64,000 bases of DNA, from NCBI GenBank assembly GCA_934047225.1, contig OW204011.1:17806339-17870338 (forward strand). The letters run 5' to 3'. A program made the translations under genes and the position numbers. The DNA is from Ypsolopha sequella. Taxonomy: Eukaryota > Arthropoda > Insecta > Lepidoptera > Ypsolophidae. The notes under the pieces are model-generated. The model saw only the letters and a list, made by a program, of their open reading frames with translations. It did no database searches and had not been told where the DNA came from. Positions 60,401-64,000 of this stretch are shown here, in pieces (within the stretch, counting starts at the first letter, position 1; each line of letters begins with the position of its first letter).

Positions 60401-63400
60401 GATTTTTTTTCACCAAATTATAGACAATTAAAGATCTACAAAATTATTCTTTAAATTTTTTTTCCCTCCATCGCTAACCGAAAAGTGTTACTTTCTCCTA
60501 TTTTGTGCTACCTGCAGACGCAGTGATCGTCCAGACGTCCAATGCAATGCGCACTGATAAAAATGTTATTTCAGTATAGTTTTTGTCAATATTTGTATCA
60601 ACACAGGTCGACTCAAGGTCATTGGCGGATGTATGCCCCTTAAGGTTAGTAAAAACGGGACTAAGCAAATATTAATTCCTAAACCTTGCGTTGAAAAAAG
60701 AAATACTCGAATCCATTTCCCACTTGGGGTGTCTCGATTGACTCCGCTTACCTGACATCTATGAGTGTCGCTCCATCGGTGATCAGCCGCTTGGTCTCAG
60801 CATCACATTGGTAGTACACCATGCAGGTACCAGGTTTACCATCGTCTCTAACGCAGTCATTGGATACCTTACCTGACATCTATGAGTGTCGCTCCATCGG
60901 TGATCAGCCGCTTGGTCTCAGCATCACATTGGTAGTACACCACGCAGGTACCAGGTTTACCATCGTCTCTAACGCAGTCATTGGATACCTTACCTGAAAA
61001 AAAAAACAGCAAATTCGTTGAATACAAAATTCCCGAGAAGCTGTTAGAGGTGAGGACTGTCATTGGAAAGAAACATCCGTGACAAGAAGGTGTAAGAGAC
61101 CCGAGGTTTTAAGGTTCAAACGCGATAGGGGGTGAGCTTTTTATCATCATACTTCGAGCACAAATACATGACTTTTACACGTTTATAGCACTGTGTTTTC
61201 CTTCGCCGTTCAGTAAGGTTTACAAATACTATGCACACACATTCAGAAAAACTAATTGGTGCGTGCTTTGTCTGGTCGATTGGAATGCGGGTCTCAAGTT
61301 TGAGAGGTCCTTACAGCTGTATCCAAAAGCTCGAAAAATTACTGCGGACATGCACTTTAAGGTGGCTCCGTCGGAAAAATTTGCTACTCGATTCGTGGTG
61401 GTTGAAATTTCGAACAAAATCATATTAAAATAAAGTTCTTATCAGCTCGCCCTGCAACATGGCTGTTACGTTAGTCACTGCGGCTGACAAGTGCGAAAAT
61501 AGGGTGTTTTTAATTTATTTTAGCTAAAATAAAATGAATTTCCAAAAGCTAAGAAAACCATATCATTTAATATTATGTTGTCTAGAAGATTATAATTTTT
61601 TATATTGTTTCGATAAAAACTGTAGCAGTTATATTGTTACAAGTGGACAAAAAATCGAAAAATAAGGGTAAACTTAGAATACACAGCAAAGTCTGCAGGT
61701 TAGCCAACCATTGTAAATAAATTAAAAAAATAATAATAATAAAGCTCTAGGGCAAAATAGTCGACTTTTTGGTCGGTTTTGATGCATAAAAAGTGGGCCT
61801 TTACGAGTACTTGCATTGAAAAATAATTAATGGTGGATGCAGGATTGGTTGGTAATGGCTGGAGGTATTTCTGAAAGGTAAGCTGGTGGGAATTGGCTTC
61901 TATGGACACTTCGCCACTGCGGTATACTCACATGCGGTCAGTATGCACGGGAGTTTACTAGGAAAACCAGCTACATTAGATTGAGTAATTCTACTTGATA
62001 GATATAAACATAAGATTTTTCAATCGAACAATTGCGTCCGCGTGAAAATTATTATTTTCTCCTGTTTTGCGCTATCGGAGACGCAGCGTTCGTCGTAGCA
62101 TGGAATACGCGCTAATATGAGCGTAACATCAATGTAGTTTCCGTCGATATTCGTACTGGCATTGAGCTGCTGATTTGACTGCATATAAAGTCAGATTAAG
62201 TACCTCTTTTTGCATCAATCAGAACTGGGGCTCTACCGCGTAATTCTCATTTGTATCAACTTCAAGCAAATGCATGCGAAATTCAACGCGTGCAAAAGAG
62301 ATGGCATGTTAGGCGGGCGTCGTCGCACGCACGTCAAACTTCAATCTCAAGTTGATGTTGATGAAAATGAGAATTACGCGGTAGAGCCGCACAACTCTAT
62401 AACGCCAGGGCCACAGTTTCAGGCTTCTGGCGGCGCTTCTTACTGCACTTCCAGGCGGTTTCTGCGACGGGCTTTGCCCTGCCACGACACCCGTCGGCGC
62501 CTTCATGTATAGCGCGCTCGCTCGCTCAAAGCGCTCTACACTAGGTTCGTCCTGTGCGCTCGATCACTGTTTCAACCGCCCGCCTCCCCGCACACCGCCG
62601 TCCCGAGAGCGCAAGTCACTCGAAGCCGAACAAGACGCGCGAACGGCGACCCATGGCCGGCTCTATACAACTTCATACATTTGTTCTCTCCGTCGGCGCC
62701 GTCGCAACAAGAACCGCTTGGCGTGCCTCTCGAAGCCTGAAGCTATGGCCGACCGGTAACGTTTCCTTTTAGTTTAAAATAGCGCGCCCTCAGCCGTGGC
62801 TGTTACGACCACCAAGAAACACGCGCTCACGAAAAACTGAGTTTTCATTTAATAACTCGGCTTCTAAATGAGATCGTTAAAATATTCTAAGACTGACCGA
62901 CGGGGTCATTTGTTCATTTATTTTTAATACACATGTCAAGACTGTATAATTTAAGAAGGCCCTTTTAACACTCGAAAAACAAAAAATTTAGGTGCAACTT
63001 CGTAATTTTTTTAAAGGGTTTGTGTTTTTCCTGAGATGAATATATTAGAAATATAGTCTCCTATCTATATTATTTCTATTAAACTGATTGACCGCGTTAC
63101 ACAATGTGAAATGTTCATTTGAAGTTGTGCATTTGACATTATACGGACTCTTAAAAGGTACCTATTTAACAACCAAACCATTTTCAGTGCACGGATGTCT
63201 GCGAGCGGACAGGCTACTTATTGGCAGTCCTTATTGCATCGTTTACAAGTAGGGAGTTTGAACTGTCAGCGACTGTACATACCACTTGGCTTCAAACTGA
63301 TGTCCCCCTCACCCTCACCATTGTCGACCCTGGTCGGTATGTCTGGAGGTGGACGTTTGAAAATGTTTTCTGCATTATTTTTTATGTTCTCCTCTTCGTT

Positions 63401-63539
63401 GTTCGGGTTGTTCGTTGTTGTTCTGTATGGGTTGTCCGGAGTTCCGAATATGGTGATCAAGTTCTGTTTGATTTTGTCATCCATGTCCTGTGCTAGTGAT
63501 GTGCTGAGCAGTACAAGCAGTAGGGATGTGCCGGGAAGT
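36252..63539 (-). CDS. Clip-domain serine protease homologue (non-catalytic), 8 exons, 5' end outside
   Basis: Exons 63283-63539, 60873-60993, 58699-58923, 55479-55596, 42762-42867, 40306-40484, 39371-39535 and 36252-36416 all have GT-AG borders and matching phases. They encode 444 residues and a stop. Order: hydrophobic signal peptide (start Met in an exon outside), an Asn/Asp/Pro-rich stretch, a six-Cys clip domain with PGTCVVYYQCD, a linker and a chymotrypsin-fold domain. The catalytic His is kept (LTAAHK), Asp is replaced by Ser (LNSIALL) and Ser by Gly (GDGGSPLVC). Such clip SPHs are secreted haemolymph proteins that act as cofactors of prophenoloxidase activation in moths and beetles. 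By family the protein should be cleaved in the clip-linker region but have no protease activity. Confidence 0.9.
36530..37016. repeat. 20-bp minisatellite in SPH intron
   Basis: About 24 copies of ACTGACTTGCACACTAAAAT with recurring GCGC/GCAC, ACTGAG and ACTAAC variants. Variant patterns repeat in blocks of several units, which points to segmental amplification. Confidence 0.93.
37017..37427. other. SPH intron, unremarkable
   Basis: Intron between the last two exons. A G-rich/C-rich segment at about 37273-37322 (GGGGGGTGGAGGGGGGG and CCCCCCCC) may be a slipped repeat. No exon found. Confidence 0.5.
37428..37576. mobile_element. Hairpin MITE
   Basis: Left arm GTAGCATGGTGTTTAATCGT and right arm its near complement ending ATTAAACACTATGCTAC, with a further inner match (CGCTAGTTGAATCATAAGTG against the right arm). 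A relative lies at 24795-24895. Confidence 0.82.
37577..39018. other. SPH intron continued, no gene
   Basis: AT-rich intron. It contains an ATTCTATTCTAATG pair (about 37788 and 38105), a poly(C) run of ten at 38842, and nothing that reads as an exon. Confidence 0.5.
39019..39131. mobile_element. Short TTAA MITE
   Basis: 113 bp bounded by TTAACTTATTTGACAGGAC and its complement. Related ends occur at about 28750 and at 32521 and 32755-32785, so it is a family in this region. Confidence 0.8.
39371..39535 (-). CDS. SPH exon with degenerate Ser region
   Basis: 165 nt, phase 0 at both ends, acceptor CTACCTTACAG and donor GTGAGA. 55 residues start VELPLKSREDCQ and contain LHSSLTCAGG, then DTCGGDGGSPLVC. 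In active enzymes this last motif is GDSGGPL; here the nucleophile Ser is Gly. Confidence 0.94.
40113..40294 (-). pseudogene. Decayed duplicate of the neighbouring SPH exon
   Basis: 182 bp that aligns along its length with the exon at 40306-40484. It is next to that exon with only 11 bp between them. It has a 3-bp insertion, a Cys codon changed to TGA, and an acceptor changed from CAG to CAA, while the donor (AAG|GTATTA) is kept. It should therefore be skipped by splicing. The real exon's donor overlaps the former acceptor region. Confidence 0.88.
40306..40484 (-). CDS. SPH exon with degenerate Asp region
   Basis: 179 nt after acceptor CTTGTCCCCAG and before donor GTAATT. Two bases complete the split codon from 42762, then 59 codons follow. 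SVLNSIALLIL is the place of the catalytic Asp (NDIALL in active enzymes), here Ser. Next come CLGKEFPAPKTRCYSMGWG and the FANILKK end, which continues in phase into 39535. Confidence 0.93.
40940..42690 (+). mobile_element. Degenerate Jockey-like LINE, interrupted
   Basis: Parts of a non-LTR reverse transcriptase: 40960-41418 includes IYTDFSEALDKINHDTLLRK, SGVPQGSHLGPLLF and CYYADDTKIF. 41814-42083 has the C-terminal region with YIRSQLEYASTVWRP. A 3' UTR follows and ends in GAATTTGAATTTG (about 42675-42690). Several stops and frameshifts make it a dead copy. An RTE fragment splits it at about 41440-41760. Confidence 0.82.
41440..41730 (+). mobile_element. RTE-type LINE fragment inside the Jockey-like LINE
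   Basis: The frame reads KLKWQWTGHICRR, RWGHKALEWRPRT, DDLKDVAGGGWMR and RQEWRNIGETYVE, the characteristic end of the RTE ORF in insects. One in-frame TAG is present (after GLPRAR). It interrupts the Jockey-like RT between its YADD and C-terminal domains. Confidence 0.82.
42762..42867 (-). CDS. SPH exon after the catalytic His
   Basis: 106 nt, phase 0 start after acceptor TATCTTCCAG, ending with one base before donor GTAAGT. It encodes IKVRAGEHDTRTT, then ERDVAKIIRHDNYYR, a well-conserved strand pair of clip SPHs. Confidence 0.94.
42868..43341. other. SPH intron, left of the THAP element
   Basis: Contains imperfect inverted repeats at about 43144-43175 and 43318-43350 (GGCTTAACCAATCTAAGCAC against GTGCTTA plus TGATTGGCTAAACC), perhaps a small MITE next to which the THAP element inserted. 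Confidence 0.5.
43778..43854 (+). CDS. THAP-domain protein exon 1
   Basis: ATG at 43778. The first 25 codons carry the first pair of zinc ligands (C-A-I-E-G-C) and end ISFH plus a split Arg codon at donor GTGAGT. The fit to the second THAP exon almost 10 kb downstream is exact in phase. Confidence 0.78.
43869..44138 (+). repeat. 5' LTR of the Copia element
   Basis: 270 bp, TGTTGAAGATAT to CTGATTCAAGA, almost identical to the 3' copy. Confidence 0.94.
44139..44152 (+). other. Copia primer-binding site
   Basis: GGTTATGGGCCCAG, matching the internal initiator-Met tRNA segment used by copia-type elements (from memory of the family). Confidence 0.8.
44243..46001 (+). pseudogene. Copia gag-pol, N-terminal part (Gag, zinc knuckle, protease, integrase core)
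   Basis: Starts at the ATG at 44243. Gag comprises about the first 225 residues, then the zinc knuckle CHYCKKKGHLKKDC (about 230-243) and the protease WLIDSGASHH (about 271-280). The integrase zinc region has H-E-R-L-C-H then C-E-G-C-M-Y-G-K, and its D, D and E are at about 471, 533 and 569 (LTDGGKEF, PQQNGSAERENR). The frame leaves Copia at about 45990 where the LINE begins; the last ten codons before the stop at 46019-46021 belong to the LINE. The broken protein ends just before the usual NTAAYILNR segment, which is found at 51700. Confidence 0.93.
46009..46359 (+). pseudogene. LINE ORF2 part upstream of RT
   Basis: Frame with NKKLKRSDNKVKTVWNIIN and NEIVTGDKEVANACGQFF, the spacer between endonuclease and RT in Jockey-like LINEs. 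It ends in a TGA and the coding sequence continues in another frame from about 46350, so there is one frameshift. A short deletion after RLT may account for it, because the conserved GPDG... stretch is missing. Confidence 0.8.
46356..47876 (+). CDS. LINE reverse transcriptase
   Basis: 506 codons with the RT blocks in order: KLIPLFKSGDNGDPSNYRPV, EQYGFIRGRSTTDA, GVFCDLSKAFDCVSHETLL, GVPQGSILGPLLFLIYINDL and the catalytic FADDTS (Y replaced by F, seen in several Jockey elements). The C-terminal domain has YGMLLWGRAADTDAVFVLQK. It runs to a natural stop before the 3' UTR. Apart from the upstream frameshift this domain looks intact. Confidence 0.9.
   Translation: MKKTEDLWVLSVKVISSVIDLIAPYLALIFNKCVDDGVFPDLMKFSKLIPLFKSGDNGDPSNYRPVSVLPVLSKGFEKIVFNQLLFHFNLNKLLHCEQYGFIRGRSTTDAGVALVKHVFDAWEEKQDAFGVFCDLSKAFDCVSHETLLCKLDHYGVRGKSLALLKSYLSDRIQKVDINGVKSCGALVKMGVPQGSILGPLLFLIYINDLPYLVKDLTKIVLFADDTSLIFKVNRRKDILDGANTTLSLVLDWFTVNNLVLNAKNTKCIKFTLPNVIQVDGNLLLQGSKLELVNETKFLGITVDSRLQWGPHIEALCGRLSSAAYAVRRIRQITDVDTARLVYFSYFHSIMSYGMLLWGRAADTDAVFVLQKRAIRAIYNMKHRDSLREKFKEINILTVPCEYIYQVLRYVRKNVESFPRLGKQHCKETRNKHKLAFPKIRLAKVSTSFVGHGIRFYNKLPKEVLTSSENKFKLYIKQGLLKKAYYKINEYLDEGEAWCYSDNDSKL
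48994..49165. mobile_element. Hairpin MITE inside the DNA transposon
   Basis: 172 bp bounded by GTATAACACGGTGGAAATATC and its near complement GATATTTCCGCCGTGTTATAC. The inner part has a further GTCTCAG/CTGAGAC inverted pair. No coding capacity. Confidence 0.85.
49277..49639 (+). pseudogene. Transposon-associated ORF, part 1
   Basis: 120 codons with HLEKFVQWFKKHSPFPRTE, LMSLSTGL and KFKRANLIKSL. It continues in another frame after about 49610, where reading on in the third frame gives a D-D-L-K-T-C-F-V-H-E-L-C stretch before the second ORF. It is therefore one gene broken by frameshifts. Function is unknown. Confidence 0.7.
49657..50181 (+). pseudogene. Transposon-associated ORF, part 2 (V-V-F-D-G-Y family)
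   Basis: 174 codons. Recognisable are SLFDENSLMRKSNKSALYTL, then GGYLLYRVIWPKEGTF, YGHLVIVVFDGY and NKEKFILQLIEHLNKNGI. This pattern is familiar from uncharacterised, often multicopy proteins in insects and cnidarians, where a D-D-A-D and D-T-D-L segment usually follows. That C-terminal segment is not seen here, so the ORF is truncated. Pieces downstream (50441-50882) may be its remnants. Confidence 0.65.
50182..51394. other. Rest of the DNA transposon, no intact ORF
   Basis: 50441-50882 has two short overlapping frames, one with SIRCKFGGITFYRQKNGAG, that may be decayed coding sequence. 50950-51390 is AT-rich and non-coding. Confidence 0.5.
51656..53018 (+). pseudogene. Copia pol, C-terminal part (end of integrase, start of RT)
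   Basis: Resumes after the LINE with LWAEAVNTAA, then a TAA (51724-51726) where the family has a Tyr, then ILNR. An open frame of 412 codons (51780-53018) holds the integrase C-terminal domain and RT up to WDVVTAFLHGTLNEDVYMYL and LYGLKQAASSWNK. The catalytic Y-V-D-D motif and the rest of RT are deleted. Confidence 0.9.
53027..53152 (+). pseudogene. Copia RNase H C-terminal remnant
   Basis: The frame reads KYLCTDKMVADILTKAL and ends KNFIHDLSLSKKC stop, the canonical end of copia-type pol. The adjoining upstream sequence is the truncated RT, so an internal deletion of roughly 1 kb, including the RT active site, is inferred. Confidence 0.85.
53227..53496 (+). repeat. 3' LTR of the Copia element
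   Basis: 270 bp. It differs from the 5' LTR at two sites noticed (CTAGGTC for CTAGCTC, ATGTACAT for ATGTGCAT) and is followed by GATAG. Confidence 0.94.
53502..53798. other. Rest of THAP gene intron 1
   Basis: Original intron sequence to the right of the Copia insertion, ending in a T-rich acceptor TTTTTTTGTTACAG. Confidence 0.6.
53799..53994 (+). pseudogene. THAP-domain protein exon 2, with nonsense codon
   Basis: Completes the domain: FPKREELKSEWLRRIIRPN, then TGA (53857-53859), then SSHICSKHFTPDSFGPN with the second zinc ligand pair (C-S-K-H) and the box ALPTLYLP equivalent to the THAP AVPTIF motif. The TGA stands where the domain normally has an invariant Trp. Donor GTAACC follows. The domain is complete apart from that codon, so inactivation is recent or the stop is a single-base error. 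Confidence 0.8.
54098..54205 (+). pseudogene. THAP-domain protein exon 3 (candidate)
   Basis: After acceptor CAATTTTAG. 35 codons starting ATEPVPMDVCGVEKC in phase 0, ending in TGA. No recognised domain. Confidence 0.5.
54206..55148. other. 3' part of the THAP transposon, non-coding
   Basis: AT-rich, with short frames only. No transposase core was recognised. Confidence 0.5.
55479..55596 (-). CDS. SPH exon with the catalytic His
   Basis: 118 nt after acceptor TTGTCTTCCAG, ending at donor GTGAGC. The first base completes a Met codon with the previous exon, then 39 codons with GGGSLIHPKVVLTAAHKL follow in phase 0 to 42867. His is kept; the usual Cys after it (AAHC) is Lys, as in many SPHs. 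Confidence 0.94.
55780..57330 (+). mobile_element. Degenerate LINE (clade uncertain) in SPH intron
   Basis: RT pieces in order: NYRPISLATVTAKVLDRIL (split by the SINE-like insertion at 55868-56228), QFGFREGLSTESAI, DLVSYHIIWTKLKEAG, CGVRQGGLTSPRLFNFY and SYADDMVLLSPS. The C-terminal region comes next, with FRYLGHIVTEDLKDEEDIER and later FRALLRLPRFCSASGMFAEA. Frameshifts and stops separate them. The 3' UTR ends near 57400 with ATTGTCTGAAAATAAACAA. Confidence 0.82.
55868..56228 (+). repeat. SINE-like repeat, copy 2, with 15-bp target duplication
   Basis: 361 bp from AGGTGGTAGAGCTGATGCC to a GGATGGATG tail, flanked by ATAGACCAATTTCAC at 55853-55867 and 56229-56243. It interrupts the RT of the LINE around it at the S-N-Y-R-P-I-S motif. 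It is related over its length to 378-663. Confidence 0.9.
57590..57728. repeat. 34-bp tandem repeat, four copies
   Basis: Unit GAGTTCTTCACATGTCAGTC plus GAACATGCACCAAT, repeated four times with one substitution. Confidence 0.9.
57729..58698. other. SPH intron, no gene
   Basis: Holds a repeat pair member at 57870-57950 (ACGAAAAACTGAGTTTTTATT, related to 62790-62870). A hairpin-like sequence is at 58160-58220 (ATATTTCGGCCCTCGG and GGGGCCGTCATCAG), related to 28090-28140. Confidence 0.5.
58699..58923 (-). CDS. SPH exon joining clip domain and protease-like domain
   Basis: 225 nt after acceptor TTGACTGCAG and before donor GTAAAA. It starts by completing an Arg codon, gives Cys 4-6 of the clip domain (K-C-A-H-Y-L-H-V-C-C), then a T/P/Q-rich linker, then CGYSNFGDE and FLEFPWMVALL, the first strands of the protease fold. 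The N-terminus of the protease domain is not an obvious I/V-V-G-G; a R-I-V-N-E-G-A stretch stands in its place. Confidence 0.94.
58924..60751. other. SPH intron, no further exon
   Basis: AT-rich intron with a LINE 3' tail at 59715-59850 and AAAACCCGTCTGTAAATAAG repeats also seen near 26880 and 60125. No exon recognised. Confidence 0.55.
59715..59850 (+). repeat. LINE 3'-end fragment
   Basis: GAGGTGGACTGGAAGAAATC, then TTTACCTTTGTACATGTC, ending TGTACAATAAAGAATAAG. This is a common 3' end of insect non-LTR elements and is 5'-truncated. Confidence 0.65.
60752..60872 (-). other. Second copy of the clip exon (tandem duplicate, 121 bp)
   Basis: Exact tandem copy of 60873-60993 except for one base (Val GTG to Met ATG in the V-V-Y-Y motif). 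It has its own donor (AG|GTAAGC). The CAG|GTA junction with copy 1 could act as acceptor but lacks a pyrimidine tract. Including both copies would shift the frame and hit a TAA at once, so the copies can only be used alternatively. Confidence 0.85.
60873..60993 (-). CDS. SPH clip-domain exon
   Basis: 121 nt after a long T-tract acceptor (TTTTTTTTTTCAG). It completes a Gly codon and encodes Cys 1-3 of the clip domain (VSNDCVRDDGKPGTC, then YYQCD) and ITDGATLIDVR. It ends with two bases of an Arg codon that is completed at 58923. It has a better acceptor than the second copy, so it is taken as the main exon. Confidence 0.9.
61692..61832. repeat. Dispersed repeat, copy 2
   Basis: About 88-90% similar by eye to 34557-34702, sharing GCAGGTTAGCCAACCATTG and TTTTGATGCATAAAAAGTG. 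Confidence 0.75.
62231..62386. mobile_element. Hairpin MITE
   Basis: 156 bp with terminal inverted repeats CTCTACCGCGTAATTCTCAT and their complement, then partial complementarity further in (CAACTTCAAG against the right arm). Confidence 0.82.
63283..63539 (-). CDS. SPH exon with signal peptide and Asn-rich region
   Basis: 257 nt after acceptor AAATCCACAG and before donor GTATGT. The frame starts with LPGTSLLLVLLSTSLAQ, the hydrophobic core and likely cleavage site of a signal peptide. DDKIKQNLITIFGTPDN and an N/T/E/P-rich stretch follow, ending KPS and a split Gly codon completed at 60993. An in-frame TAA lies upstream of the acceptor and no ATG precedes the signal core, so the initiator Met must come from a further 5' exon. 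Confidence 0.88.
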
Positions 63540-64000
63540 CTGTGGATTTACAAATTATTGACATAGCCGTTATTTATTCACGACATTATAATAATTAACG
63601 TTATGTTATACAACGTAGATCATTTATTTAATTTAAAGATAAAATTATTCCATTATTAAATCAAAAACAAACAATTAAAAAGATATGGATTATTTTTATA
63701 CATATATACAATAATGAAAAAAAAAACATAACGTATCGGCACCGTTGTCCGACTAGGCTCCTGTATGCGACCGCCCAGTATTTTTGAAATTTGTAACAAT
63801 ATCCCGCGTCAAATAAGTGAACAATTGCTTGTCTCTTATAGGCCAATTCTTAAATTACCGATGAATCATGATTGGTTCTAATTTCCGCTACGTTCAATTT
63901 TGTTATTAATTTTGTTGTCACTGTGCATCGGTTTAGTTCGAAGTCGAGCTTTGCGGAACGTAAAAAGTTTGTGGAGGTTGTTTTTCATTTTTTGTTCGAT
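63540..64000. other. Upstream intron of the SPH gene
   Basis: AT-rich with no convincing first exon. ATGs on the minus strand (for example near 63987) were not accepted because no splice to 63539 in the right phase was evident. Confidence 0.45.

Larger units (their letters stand above)
60994..63282. other. SPH intron with dispersed repeats
   Basis: Contains copy 2 of the dispersed repeat at 61692-61832, a hairpin MITE at 62231-62386 and a GC-rich segment at 62400-62760. 62050-62170 is related to 60500-60610. Open frames in the GC-rich part resemble nothing I know and overlap on both strands. Confidence 0.5.

Noticed and set aside
60752..60993. Reading both clip-exon copies as one double clip domain
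   Set aside because: 121 bp is not a multiple of three, and reading through gives an immediate TAA at the junction.
62210..62772. Several overlapping frames in GC-rich DNA near 62.5 kb
   Set aside because: They overlap in different frames and strands, include a hairpin MITE, and show no family resemblance.
63661..63846. First exon of the SPH gene
   Set aside because: No ATG-containing frame here ends in a donor whose phase fits the exon at 63539; the true first exon is probably outside the window.

Overview
This is a stretch of insect nuclear genome, most likely from a moth or butterfly. The support is a 7TM odorant receptor gene with introns, a clip-domain serine protease homologue with introns, many hairpin/TTAA MITEs, and LTR and non-LTR elements of insect type (errantivirus, BEL/Pao, Copia, Jockey-like and RTE-like). 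I see no bacterial features, rRNA or tRNA.

Layout. (1) 739-31,623, minus strand: an odorant receptor gene. Exons 1-4 are recognisable at 30981-31623, 29636-29828, 25562-25658 and 739-843, and splice phases agree at each junction; the last exon(s) lie left of the window. Its third intron is about 24.7 kb. (2) 1,013-23,958, inside that intron: a 44-bp dimeric minisatellite, then a satellite array (39-bp SatA, then 60-bp SatB, sharing an 18-20 bp box). Three LTR elements sit in SatA: two almost identical errantiviruses of 7.73 kb in opposite orientation (A, + strand, 2584-10315; B, - strand, 15154-22886), both at the same AGTT site, and a deleted BEL/Pao element (11997-15088). B has intact gag, pol and env; A has a stop codon inside pol. 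Gag and pol overlap in the -1 frame with an A AAT TTT slip site. Env has no AUG of its own and appears to be made from a spliced RNA whose start codon is in the leader.

(3) 31.6-36.25 kb: intergenic DNA with related TTAA-flanked MITEs and a long palindrome. (4) 36,252-63,539, minus strand: a clip-domain serine protease homologue. Eight exons join in phase to give at least 444 residues, from signal peptide (start codon outside the window) to stop. It keeps the catalytic His but has Ser for Asp and Gly for Ser, so it should be a non-catalytic immune or melanisation cofactor. Its clip exon is tandemly duplicated (121 bp), and a decayed copy of another exon lies beside the real one.

(5) 43.3-55.2 kb, inside one SPH intron: a Russian-doll stack. 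A THAP-encoding, probably P-like DNA transposon with 38-bp inverted repeats contains a Copia element with 270-bp LTRs. The Copia contains a 5'-truncated Jockey-like LINE, which contains a 3.1-kb DNA transposon with long inverted repeats and broken ORFs, which in turn carries a small hairpin MITE.

(6) Other introns carry degenerate LINEs, a 361-bp SINE-like repeat with a 15-bp target duplication, and minisatellites. The two cellular genes do not work together in an obvious way; the window is mainly a record of repeated transposon invasion of introns.
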